This document shows, one piece after another, positions 11,801 to 22,215 of a DNA stretch of 64,000 nucleotides (position 1 is its first letter; every line of letters begins with the position of its first letter). A model generated the notes under the pieces. That model saw only the letters and a program-made list of their open reading frames with translations, was not told the origin of the DNA and ran no database searches. The DNA is taken from the NCBI GenBank assembly GCA_950097015.1, contig CATNEN010000041.1:3079501-3143500 (forward strand), read 5' to 3'. Made by a program: the position numbers and the translations under genes. This DNA is from Macrostomum hystrix. Its lineage: Eukaryota > Platyhelminthes > Macrostomidae.

Positions 11801-14564
11801 GTGACAACTCGCTGCTTGTTCCCGGCTGAGCCGGTAGATTCATCGAATAGCATCGCCGTGTCCCTGTAGGTGATGAGGCCCCAGTGCTCCATGGCGCCCG
11901 ACGGGAAGTCCGGAATAGCCGCCATGTCTGAAGATGAGGCAAAATGAGACCAAGCGCTCAATCTGTTGCTCTTGCTTAGAATTTCGTTTTCATATTCGTT
12001 TCTTTGTCAAATGATCTTGCACTTCTTTAGATTCCAGAAAGCAGCACTCCACAATGAGCTCAAATGCGCAAATAAGGCTCTTCTTTCCTAACGCCCTGAC
12101 CACGCGCAGGCTACTCACCCTGCTTTGGGAACTGGCTGTCGTAGGAGTAGTTAAGCCAGTCGCTGAAGTAGTTCTGAATCCTCACTCCGCTGTTCAGAGC
12201 GTACGCGGCCTGCCTGATCAGTGACTGTGGCGCCCACACGCGGAACTGCGGAGTGTTTGGAATGGGAGGCTTGTGTGCAAATCTGTGCTAATACCACCAC
12301 AGTGAACACTCTGTTCCCTGAGCACTCTGTTCCCTGAGCACTCTGTTCCCTGAGCACTCTGTTCCCTGAGCACTCTGTTCCCTGAGCACTCTGTTCCCTG
12401 AGCACTCTGTTCCCTGAGCACTCTGTTCCCTGAGCACTCTGTTCCCTGAGCACTCTGTTCCCTGAGCACTCTGTTCCCTGAGCACTCTGTTCCCTGAGCA
12501 CTCTGTTCCCTGAGCACTCTGTTCCCTGAGCACTCTGTTCCCTGAGCACTCTGTTCCCTGAGCACTCTGTTCCCTGAGCACTCTGTTCCCTGAGCACTCT
12601 GTTCCCTGAGCACTCTGTTCCCTGAGCACTCTGTTCCCTGAGCACTCTGTTCCCTGAGCACTCTGTTCCTTGAGCACTCTGTTCCCTGAGCACTCTGTTC
12701 CCTGAGCACTCTGTTCCCTGAGCACTCTGTTCCCTGAGCACTCTGTTCCCTGAGCACTCTGTTCCCTGAGAACCCTGATATTTTGCACTGAGCAGATTGA
12801 GCCCTGAGCATATTGTGCGAGACCTGGGCATCACAAACAGCCAAGAATACCCACCGGATTTCCCCCAATCGATACGTTACTCATGGAGGTAAGCTGGCTG
12901 ATGAGGATGCAGAACAGGTAGGTGCTCATGTTGCGCGTCTGATAAAACTTGGTCAGCACCAGGTTGCCCGGCAGGACCTCTCGACTCTGCGGGACAAATT
13001 TCAGCATACTTTGGAAAAAATAAACCTGTCACAGTGTGAAGCTGAGTATCATGGTAACCCGATGCCTGGCTGATGAGGCTAACTGGACAATGGCAGCTCA
13101 CTTTAGATGCGTAGATAGATCCGAACATCCCACTCAGATGCAAGTCTCAAATCAAGCAATGCTCAAACAAAGAAGCAGTGCTCAACTGCCCGTTGGCTCA
13201 CCTCTTCGGGCATGTTGGCCAGGGCTGTGTAGTTGGCCTCATGCAGAAGCTCAGCATTGTAGGTGGCCTTCAGCTGCGGCTCGTCCAGGCAAGGAAATGC
13301 CTTCCTGGCGTCCGTTGGCTGGAACTTGGTGGTGGCCAGGAACCTGCAGGGTAGGGCGGTAGAGCTGAGGTTTCCAGCAATTGCAGGGGAGGGCGGTAGA
13401 GCTGAGGTTTCCAGCAATTGCAGGGGAGGGCGGTAGAGCTGAGGTTTCCAGCAATTGCAGGGGAGGGCGGTAGAGCTGAAGTTTCCAGCAATTGCAGGGG
13501 AGGGCGGTAGAGCTGAGGTTTCCAGCAATTGCAGGGGAGGGCGGTAGAGCTGAGGTTTCCAGCAATTGCAGGGGAGGGCGGTAGAGCTGAGGTTTCCAGC
13601 AATTGCAGGGGAGGGCGGTAGAGCTGAGGTTTCCAGCAATTGCAGGGGAGGGTGGTAGAGCTGAGGTTTCCAGCAATTGCAGGGGAGGGCGGTAGAGCTG
13701 AGGTTTCCAGCAATTGCAGGGGAGGGTGGTAGAGCTGAGGTTTTCAGAACTGCAGGGGAGTTTTCCAAGCAACTCTACGGACGCAGAGAAGAAGACAGTC
13801 AGCAGCGCTCACTTTCTGACGCCGCCCTCAGTGTAGGTAGACTGGTAGAGGCCGACGATGCCGAAGTAGAATCCCTGGTACTCCAGCTTCACCTGCACCT
13901 CGGTGCCTGCGCTCAGCTCATTGGCCATCTCGATGACCCAGAACTGGTTCTCGGTGTAGTTGAAAGTGCGCGCCACTGGCAGCTTGCTGGAGTCAACCTT
14001 GGCCACGACCTCCGTGGAGGTGACACTGAGGTATTTGATGTGCACCAGGATGTGCTTGGTGGGCACCAGCAGCTGCAGGTCGATGTCCACCTCACCTTTG
14101 AAGCCCATGTTGGCCTCGCTGCCCAGTCGGGGGTGCATGCGCACTCGGTAGTGCACAGGCCGCAGCCCTGGAAAGATTCAAACCGCGGTAAACATGGGCT
14201 AGCTCGTGCAATACTTCTACCTAGGCTCTTAAATGCAGACCTAAGATAGCCACACTCCAGATACATCCATACTCAGACCTTCGGGCAGGCGCATTCTGAG
14301 CCACGGCTTGGACGGGTCAGGCGTTGTTGGCTGACCGCTCGTTGTCGAGCTGTTCGGTGGCAGCGTCGAGCGCTCTGGAGCGGTCGAGGGTGGCATCGTG
14401 GCAGGCGGGGCCGTGGTGACGAGCGGAGGAACGGGGCAGGCTGGTCGCAGCAGGCCGGCCAGGAGCCCCACGGTGATGATGAGGACGGCGGCTACCGCGG
14501 CGCCGACCAGCACGTACCGCAGCTGCACCGAGCGATGCCCGATGAACACGATCTTAGTCGTCAT
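5885..14564 (-). CDS. M1 zinc aminopeptidase, aminopeptidase N-like
   Basis: Type II membrane ectopeptidase that removes N-terminal residues from peptides. Sixteen exons (minus): 14564-14279, 14167-13813, 13343-13202, 12986-12855, 12245-12119, 11927-11773, 10707-10594, 10416-10216, 10132-9900, 9243-9027, 7977-7774, 7684-7611, 7429-7325, 6832-6521, 6218-6137, 6016-5885. They join without a phase error into 957 codons (956 aa), the usual length for the family. Residues about 17-42 are a membrane anchor followed by a Thr/Pro/Ser stalk. [22 protein letters not shown] marks the N-terminal domain. The zinc site is H394-E395-L-A-H398 with E417, exactly 18 residues apart, and the catalytic Tyr is Y480 in TYSKG. 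The C-terminal ERAP1-like domain follows (GFYRVNY onward). Oddity: the exopeptidase motif GAMEN reads GAMEH (H362). Nearly every intron holds a minisatellite. Confidence 0.95.
6355..6498. repeat. 19-bp minisatellite x about 8 in aminopeptidase intron
   Basis: Degenerate units of the form aatctcatcctgcatctcc lie between the exons ending at 6521 and starting at 6218. Confidence 0.85.
6879..7319. repeat. 23-bp minisatellite x about 19
   Basis: Units contain ccattgtctcccatcaccca and fill the intron between the exons 7429-7325 and 6832-6521. The array reaches to within 6 bp of the donor at 7324. Confidence 0.95.
8046..8968. repeat. about 16-bp minisatellite, degenerate, roughly 55 copies
   Basis: Units gaatgtgaagctgggg with gga/ggg variants and indels fill the intron between exons 9243-9027 and 7977-7774. 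On the gene's strand the array is pyrimidine-rich. Confidence 0.93.
9395..9605. repeat. 54-bp minisatellite x4
   Basis: Four units, each containing gggttactgtgcgaacacgg and ctgatctgattggctgg, in the intron between exons 10132-9900 and 9243-9027. Confidence 0.93.
10490..10590. repeat. about 50-bp direct repeat x2 carrying a donor-like sequence
   Basis: The copies share cagactcgcggaatcg and gggctcactcac. On the minus strand each holds a GTGAGTGAGCCC donor. The real donor is at 10593, next to the right-hand copy. Confidence 0.85.
10793..11757. repeat. 47-bp minisatellite x about 20
   Basis: Almost perfect units differ only at acacac/acacgc. Each holds the inverted pair CAGGGA...TCCCTG, which can form a short hairpin. 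The array fills the intron between the HELAHM exon and the WFGN exon of the aminopeptidase and ends about 15 bp from the donor at 11772. Confidence 0.97.
12303..12770. repeat. 16-bp minisatellite x about 29
   Basis: Homogeneous units ctctgttccctgagca in the intron between exons 12986-12855 and 12245-12119. One unit has a c-to-t change at about 12669. Confidence 0.97.
13358..13745. repeat. 37-bp minisatellite x about 10
   Basis: Units begin ggtagagctgaggtttccag. The array starts 15 bp from the acceptor at 13344. On the coding strand its cccctgcaattgctgg looks like a decayed copy of the real junction accctgcag|gttcctgg. Confidence 0.95.
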
Positions 14565-14995
14565 GACAACGGCCTACTCTTTACTTTTTTCTCTTGGTTT
14601 CTCTTTGAGTCTCTCAGGTTTCGTTTGAGTTTCTCTCAGCGCTTTCTCCAGTCGAGCAGGCAATGCCACAAAAGTGTTCGCCTGACCACTAAAGAGTTAA
14701 GAATCAGAGACGGAGTGGGATTGCCTGCCTATGCGAACTCGATAGCGGAGCAAATCTTCTCGCCTTATCAGCCCGTCTGAGCCGAAGCCAGTGGGTGCAG
14801 CAGTTTGCATTAGCTTTCTGCTGTGCCCGGCCACTGTGAATTCGATAAGCGGCCACTGACACACGAAACCGCAGGAGCCGATTCGTGCCTGTATAGCCTC
14901 CCACTGGCGTGGTGTAAGGGCGAGCAAGAACATTGCTCAGAGCCAATGCTCTGATTGCGATTGTTTTTTTAGTACAGGTTGCGAATGCGGCAACA
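14565..14995. other. 5' flank of the aminopeptidase gene
   Basis: Non-repetitive sequence upstream of the aminopeptidase ATG. It presumably holds its promoter and 5' UTR, but no TATA box or other core element is evident. Confidence 0.4.
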
Positions 14996-15610
14996 CAAGC
15001 GAGCCTCAAATGTCTGAGGGCTGCGGCAGATCCGATGGCACTGCTGTCCGAGGGCTGCGGCAGATCCGATGGCCTGCTGTCTGAGAGCTGCGGCAGATCC
15101 GATGGCACTGCTGTCTGAGGGCTACGGCAGATCCGATGGCACTGCTGTCTGAGGGCTGCGGCAGATCCGATGGCACTGCTGTCTGAGGGCTGCGGCAGAT
15201 CCGATGGCCTGCTGTCTGAGGGCTGTGGCAAAGCTAATGGCACTGCTGTCTGAGGGCTGTGGCAAAGCTAATGGCACTACTGTCTGAGGGCTGTAGCAAA
15301 GCTAATGGCACTGCTGTCTGAGGGCTGTGGCAAAGCTAATGGCACTGCTGTCTGAGGGCTGTGGCAAAGCTAATGGTACTGCTGTCTGAGGGCTGTGGCA
15401 AAGCTAATGGCACTACTGTCTGAGGGCTGTAGCAAAGCTAATGGCACTGCTGTCTGAGGGCTGTGGCAAAGCTAATGGCACTGCTGTCTGAGGGCTGTGG
15501 CAAAGCTAATGGCACTGCTGTCTGAGGGCTGTGGCAAAGCTAATGGCACTGCTGTCTGAGGGCTGTGGCAAAGCTAATGGCACTGCTGTCTGAGGGCTGT
15601 GGCAAATGCT
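14996..15610. repeat. about 34-bp minisatellite with two sequence blocks
   Basis: All units share tgctgtctgagggctg. To about 15230 they continue ggcagatccgatgg; after it ggcaaagctaatgg. The array lies between the aminopeptidase promoter and the 3' end of the next gene, so it is intergenic. Confidence 0.93.
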
Positions 15611-15999
15611 GGGGTATACAAGCAAAGTGAGCAGTGTAACTCGGACTGCTTTGATTGGCACAGTGATAGGTGCTGATGAAATGGCTGATCTAGCAGTGTT
15701 AGAAAGTGAAGCTGCGTGTATTTGGCTCAGAATTGTCACAATAGTTTCGTTACAGAATACAGTTGCTTTTGCCATAATAAGGCGGGCTTTCTTGAGAAAA
15801 GAAGATATTTGCAAATTCAGAAAATTTTCTTCAAGAGCAAAAAATTCTCCAGCAGGAGTGTTGGTGCAGAAATTGTTTTGCAAACTTTTTCATTGCTTAA
15901 CCGCTCCGTTTAGTTCGGCCTATTAAAATGATGTTTAATTTGTCACAGGCCCATCATGAGTTGAGCGGTATATTTTGATATGCGATGCTCGATAAAGGT
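15611..15999. other. AT-rich 3' flank, no gene seen
   Basis: Unique sequence downstream of the first lectin/sushi gene. No ORF with coding character and no repeat. Confidence 0.4.
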
Positions 16000-16005
16000 T
16001 TTATT
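16000..16005 (-). promoter_or_regulatory. poly(A) signal AATAAA for the first lectin/sushi gene
   Basis: TTTATT on the + strand reads AATAAA on the gene's strand, 45 nt after its stop codon. Confidence 0.6.
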
Positions 16006-16049
16006 CGACTCTGCAGTGCTCAGCAGCTCAGTACTGCCAGTCTGATGAC

Positions 16050-19000
16050 TCAGCTGTTCTTCTTCATGCTCGCCTTGAGCTTCAGTCGCCGGATGTTCTG
16101 CTTTAGCAGCTTGATGTCTCGGGACAGCGTGGCGATGTCCAGCACCACGATCAGCGTGAAGAACACTACCAGGATGACGATCACGGTGGCGCCCAGCGAC
16201 TGAGCCGAGCCCGCCTCTGTTGGCTCCGGCACGAATCTTTTGCCCGAAGTGGCGTCGATGGCTGCAGACATCTCTGCGAGCAGGAGGAGGCCGCGAGGCA
16301 AGTCGTGGGGAATTTGGGAGGGTGGCTGTTGGGAGTCTGGGAGGGTTGCTGTTGGGAGTATAGGAGAGTTGGCTGATGGGAGTCTGGGAGAGTTGACGTT
16401 GGGAGTCTGGGAGGGTGGCTGTTGGGAGTCTGGGAGGGTGGCTGTTGGGAGTATGGGAGGGTTGCTGTTGGGAGTATGGGAGGGTTGCTGTTGGGAGTCT
16501 GGGAGGGTTGCTGTTGGGAGTCTGGGAGAGTTGCTGTTGGGAGTCTGGGAGGGCGGCTGTTGGGAGTATGGGAGGGTTGCTGTTAGGAGTCTGGGAGAGT
16601 TGCTGTTGGGAGTCTGGGAGGGCGGCTGTTGGGAGTATGGGAGGGTTGCTGTTAGGAGTCTGGGAGGGTTGCTGTTGGGAGTCTGGGAGGGTTGCTGTTG
16701 GGAGTATGGGAGGGTTGCTGTTGGGAGTCTGGGAGGGTTGCTGTTGGGAGTCTGGGAGAGTTGCTGTTGGGAGTCTGGGAGAATTGCTGTTGGGAGTATG
16801 GGAGGGTGGCTATTGGGAGTATGGGAGGGTGGCTATTGGGAGTCTGGGAGGGTGGCTGTTGGGAGTCTGGGAGGGTGGCTGTTGGGAGTATGGGAGAGTG
16901 GCTGTTGGGAGTATGGGAGAGTGGCTGTTGGGAGTATGGGAGGTTGGCTGTTGGGAGTATTGGAGAGTGTCTGTTGGGAGTCTGGGAGAGAGGATCTGGG
17001 AAGCGACATCGTGCATTGTGCTAAAACATGAATTTCTGCCAACTCAGCCAATAACTGCAGCGGAGCACAGACGAATGGACTCACTGATGCACTCGCTGAT
17101 GATTTTGTTCCAGGAGCCCACTGAGCTGCAGGTGCTCTGCATGCTGCTCACGGACATGGTCTTGCCATCAGTGTCATTCACGGCGGTCATGGCGTAGCCG
17201 TACTTGCAGTCGAAGCGAACGGCGACAGTGTACTTGTACTCCGAGACGTCGAGAAACTCCTTCAGCGTCCTGTTTGTCTCCAAGCCAGTATCGTCAGTCA
17301 AGGTCACAGTTGAGTTGAAGTTTCCCTTGTTCAGGTAGTCCTGCATGGTGGCCCGGTAGCTGATGGTCACAAGCTCGTTGGTCAGGCAGGTGATTGCTGT
17401 GGTTGTAGGAGAATTATGAATTGGGGATCAGCTTTGTAGTTCAAACAAGGTTCCACAGAGCTCCCAAACTTGCTGATAGCTCAGGGGTTCTGTGGGCTCG
17501 TCACTCACGCTGGCACTGCATTGAAGACTCGAGCGTGCCCTCCACTGGGTTCCAGGCGGCCTCAATCGTGCTGTTGGGCAGCAGATTGCACTGGAAGGTC
17601 TTGTCGTACTTTCGATCCTTGAAGAATTCGCCCGGCTTGAGGCAGCGCACGTACACAACGTTGGGATAGTATGGGAACAGGTGAGTCTCAGCCGATGTGT
17701 AAGTGCGGTCCTTGAGCCGGTCATAGGCCTTGTACTTCGTCATAGTGCGGTCGTCAAAGGCGCCCGACATGGCCGACTTGTTGCAGGCGACAGCTACAGT
17801 GCAGTTTTGGAGAGCGCTTGAGAGCCTTCACTTCTGTTGACTTGCTAGCTACTGTCTACTTAGCAATGGTAGTTAAGTATTTCGGGTGCATTGCCTTTTA
17901 TCTGGAAACATGGTACTCACGAGTGCAGAAGATCGGGTCCCACTGGCCCTCACTCGGCTTAAACGCATTCTGGTGGCAGTCGATGGTGGAGTTCACATCC
18001 GTGGTGTTGGTGATCTTCACGTAGCCCGTCTTACACTCGACTGGGATCGACTCACCGAACAGGTACTCGCGGTTCGGCTCAATCAGTTTCCTGTATGTCT
18101 CTTTGAAGTCGACATTCAGGCTCAGGTTGAGCAGTACGCTACCTTTGCAGCTCATTACTGAAGAGCAATAGAAAAATAATAGAAAGCAATGAAAAAAACT
18201 GTGTACACACGAACAAGGGCCTCACTCACCAGAGCAAGAGTGCAAACACACAAACAAGGGCCTCACTCACCAGAGCAAGAGTTCACACACACGAACAAGG
18301 GCCTCACTCACCAGAGCAAGAGTTCACACACACGAACAAGGGCCTCACTCACCAGAGAAAGAGTTCACACACACGAACAAGGGCCTCACTCACCATAGCA
18401 AGAGTTCACACACACGAACAAGGGCCTCACTCACCATAGCAAGAGTTCACACACACGAACAAAGGGCCTCACTCACCATAGCAAGAGTTCACACACACGA
18501 ACAAGGGCCTCACTCACCAGAGCAAGAGTTCACACACACGAACAAGGGCCTCACTCACCATAGCAAGAGTTCACACACACGAACAAAGGGCCTCACTCAC
18601 CAGAGCAAGAGTTCACACACACGAACAAGGGCCTCACTCACCAGAGCAAGAGTTCACACACACGAACAAGGGCCTCACTCACCAGAGAAAGAGTTCACAC
18701 ACACGAACAAGGGCCTCACTCACCAGAGCAAGAGTTCACACACACGAACAAGGGCCTCACTCACCAGAGCAAGAGTTCACACACACGAACAAGGGCCTCA
18801 CTCACCATAGCAAGAGTTCACACACACGAACAAGGGCCTCACTCACCAGAGCAAGAGTTCACACACACGAACAAGGGCCTCACTCACCATAGCAAGAGTT
18901 CACACACACGAACAAAAAGGGCCTCACTCACCAGAGCAAGAGTTCACACACACGAACAAGGGCCTCACTCACCAGAGCAAGAGTTCACACACACGAACAA

Positions 19001-21487
19001 GGGCCTCACTCACCAGAGCAAGAGTTCACACACACGAACAAGGGCCTCACTCACCAGAGCAAGAGTGCATACACACGAACAAGGGCCTCACTCACCAGAG
19101 CAAGAGTTCACACACACGAACAAGGGCCTCACTCACCATAGCAAGAGTTCACACACACGAACAAGGGCCTCACTCACCAGAGAAAGAGTTCACACACACG
19201 AACAAGGGCCTCACTCACCAGAGCAAGAGTTCACACACACGAACAAGGGCCTCACTCACCAGAGCAAGAGTGCAAACACACAAACAAGGGCCTCACTCAC
19301 CAGAGCAAGAGTGCAAACACACAAACAAGGGCGCCACTCACCAGAGCAAATAGGGCATACACACAAACAAGGGCGCCACTCACCAGAGCAAGAGTCCACA
19401 ACGCTATTGTTGACAGTCACCAGTCGGGCTGAACCGATAGGGCCTCCAGAGGTGCTGTCATGCTCGCATCTGTAGCGATTTCTTACAAGGCTGTCCGGTG
19501 TTCCGTCCACCTCTGCTGCCCGGAAGTAGCCGGGGGCGCAGGCGGCCCTGACAGTCCGATTGTCAGCTGCCGGATCGACATCGGGCCGCATGCGGGTCGA
19601 GTTGTAGTTCGTCAGGCTGCTCATGTTGCACCGGGGCACTGCGGGGTGGGTGCGGGCATTTTTGAGCCTTTCTCATGAGGAAAAGCCTCTACCCAATCAA
19701 CGTCCGTCGCCAACTGCCTCACCATCGTACTCGCAAACTGTGGTGCCGATGGTGCTCAGCGGCACAGCGGAGAACACACTCGTCACCTTGTAGGAGCCAT
19801 CGGATGCAGGCGACACCAGACCCGCAAACTGTACCACCTTCGATGCGTTGCAGGTCATCGATTTGAGCTCCGTCAGCTCGTCTCCGCTGCCCCACATGTA
19901 GCGCCCATTGGAAGCTGTGGAAATGCGGGATGCGAAACTCAATAATGAGCACCGAAGATTAATCTCCACTGTTCCACCATATTTACCACATCTACAGATA
20001 TATCTACCATATCTGTCCCATCTTAGCCGGACTCCAGCTGTCCCATCTCAGCCGGACTCCAGCTGTCCCATCTTAGCCGGACTCCAGCTGTCCCATCTCA
20101 GCCGGACTCCAGCTGTCCCATCTCAGCCGGACTCCAGCTGTCCCATCTCAGCCGGACTCCAGCTGTCCCATCTCAGCCGGACTCCAGCTGTCCCATCTTA
20201 GCCGGACTCCAGCTGTCCCATCTCAGCCGGACTCCAGCTGTCCCATCTCAGCCGGACTCCAGCTGTCCCATCTCAGCCGGACTCCAGCTGTCCCATCTCA
20301 GCCGGACTCCAGCTGTCCCATCTCAACCGGACTCCAGCTGTCCCATCTCAGCCGGACTCCAGCTGTCCCATCTCAGCCGGACTCCAGCTGTCCCATCTCA
20401 GCCGGACTCCAGCTGTCCCATCTTAGCCGGACTCCAGCTGTCCCATCTCAGCCGGACTCCAGCTGTCCCATCTCAGCCGGACTCCAGCTGTCCCATCTCA
20501 GCCGGACTCCAGCTGTCCCATCTCAGCCGGACTCCAGCTGTCCCATCTCAACCGGACTCCAGCTGTCCCATCTCAGCCGGACTCCAGCTGTCCCATCTCA
20601 GCCGGACTCCAGCTGTCCCATCTCAGCCGGACTCCAGCTGTCCCATCTCAGCCGGACACCAGCTGTCCCATCTCAGCCGGACTCCAGCTGTCCCATCTCA
20701 GCCGGACTCCAGCTGTCCCATCTCAGCCGGACTCACAGTTGCAGGTGGCCTCAGTCCAAAGATTGCTGTAGCCGATGCCCACCTGGGTGAGCGCCCGCAC
20801 AATGAGAGTCCTCTGCTGCTGGTTGTTTAGGCGAGAAAGGCGAATTTGAGGCACATTGGGCACGCTGGCGGCGCTGCTGCACCACTGACTGGCGACAGTG
20901 TAGTTCACCTGCTGCCGGCTGCCGACTGCCCGGAAGTAGTAGCACAGGCCCAGCTGCGACTCGTAGTACAGCTGCCAGCCGGAACCGGCTGGAAGGCACG
21001 TCGCGGCCTGCGCGGGCTGCGCTGAAAGACCTGGGGGCAGCGCAGCAGCGGTGTTTCTCTAGGTTTCTCTGCCTAACTCTGAGCAGCCTCACCTGCCTCA
21101 CCTCACCTCATACTGCTCAGCCATCAGCTGACCCACACGCACAACAGCCTCACCTGCATCACAGTGCTCAGCCATCAGCTGACCCACACGCACAACAGCC
21201 TCACTTGCATCACAGTGCTCAGCCATCAGCTGACCCACACGCACAACAGCCTCACTTGCACCACAGTGCTCTGCCTTCAGCTGACCCACACGCACAACAG
21301 CCTCACCTGCATCACAGTGCTCTGCCATCAGCTGACCCACACGCACAACAGCCTCACTTGCATCACAGTGCTCAGCCATCAGCTGACCCACACGCACAAC
21401 AGCCTCACCTGCATCACAGTGCTCAGCCATGGACTCACCTGCAAGGACAAGCAGTTGCAGCGGAAGCAGACTGGCAGCGACCCACAT
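16050..21487 (-). CDS. C-type-lectin/sushi single-pass membrane protein A
   Basis: Cell-surface protein, 615 aa, probably a recognition or adhesion receptor. Exons (minus): 21487-21439, 21030-20737, 19914-19723, 19638-19384, 18157-17921, 17793-17509, 17396-17085, 16273-16050. All seven introns are phase 1, the signature of shuffled extracellular modules. Exon 1 encodes the signal peptide (MWVAASLLPLQLLVLA). Exons 2-3 form a C-type-lectin-like fold (GWQLYYESQLGLCYYF ... LWTEATCN ... TTVCEYDG). Exons 4-7 are four sushi-like modules with paired cysteines (for example CAPGYF; CKTGY with GQWDPIFC). Exon 8 gives the membrane segment (ATVIVILVVFFTLIVVLDIA) and a tail of about 25 residues rich in Lys/Arg. 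The calcium-ligand motifs of classical lectins (EPN/QPD, WND) are not seen, so sugar binding is uncertain. The nearest known layout is the selectins, without the EGF module. Paralogue at 27144-33292. Confidence 0.88.
16315..16990. repeat. 24-bp minisatellite x about 28
   Basis: Units gggagtctgggagggtggct plus gttg. The period is a multiple of three, so long spurious ORFs arise. On the gene's strand it expands a pyrimidine-rich stretch ahead of the last exon's acceptor. Confidence 0.95.
18210..19395. repeat. about 41-bp minisatellite x about 29 containing exon end and 5' splice site
   Basis: On the minus strand each unit reads actcttgctctg|gtgagtg or its ctatg variant. This is the last 12 nt of exon 4 plus its donor; the real exon ends at 19384, at the array edge. 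Confidence 0.97.
20020..20728. repeat. 25-bp minisatellite x about 28
   Basis: Units cagccggactccagctgtcc plus catct. The array starts 7 bp into the intron; on the minus strand it repeats gagtccggctgagatggg, the sequence just after the donor at 20736. Confidence 0.97.
21096..21436. repeat. 51-bp minisatellite x about 7 carrying cag|gtgag donors
   Basis: On the minus strand each unit contains gatgcag|gtgaggc, mirroring the exon-1 junction cttgcag|gtgagtc at 21439. Confidence 0.93.
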
Positions 21488-22215
21488 CTTTCTGGCCAGG
21501 TGAGACACTGCAACTTCCGTGCTGTTCTGTTTTGGCTCCGAGAGCAGTTGTGGGCAGCGGCCAGCCATTTGCCACGGTAAATAAAGGAAAAACCGATTGC
21601 CAAGAGATGCGTCGTTAAAAAGCGCCCCTAGCAACCAAAAGAGAGAAGCAGCAGGACAAACGCGGAGTGCTAAATGAAAAGAGGAGGCGAAGGGACAATG
21701 CCACAGGCTTCCCAGTTTTTCTGAAGAGACTGACATGAATTATGAATGGCTGCTTCTGTGTCCAGCCTCCCGGAGCACCATCACTGCCGGGTCTCCGCGG
21801 CAGTAGTGCAATGTCTCGCTTGCATCTCCCGCATCCTTGTGGAAGGGCCATTGTTTCCAGCTGTGCAGTGGGATTTCTTCCCAGTTTTCTTAGTTGGCGA
21901 GTATATAGCGCCTGGCGGAGGCGAGACGCTTCTGCTCTGCTCTGCCCTCCCCAGCTCTGTAGAGAAGGGAGACTCGTGTACATGTATTCAATCCTCGCCT
22001 CAAAGTCAGAATGTAAAACATTTCAAAGCGCAGTGTTTGAGTGAGTTAAAACTTTGCCGCTGCACAAAGTATTTAAAACTTTTTTTTCTTAGCGAGGGAG
22101 TAAATATTTCGTATACAGTTGTCAAAATAAAACCATTTAAGAATTCATTCAGTCTAGAAGTTAGAATTCAAGTCTAGAAAAATGATACGCAAAAATTTGA
22201 TTGGGAAGGGTGAGT
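21488..22215. other. 5' flank of lectin/sushi gene A
   Basis: Unique sequence containing the probable promoter of gene A. No core promoter element can be named with confidence and no other gene is seen. Confidence 0.4.

Noticed and set aside
12151-12868. Frames of 166-227 codons with a repeated EQSAQGT-like peptide
   Set aside because: 16-bp minisatellite in an aminopeptidase intron; real exons on both sides splice around it in phase.
16240-17197. Glycine/tryptophan-rich repetitive frames
   Set aside because: Product of a 24-bp intronic minisatellite inside lectin/sushi gene A; the frame is on the opposite strand to the gene.
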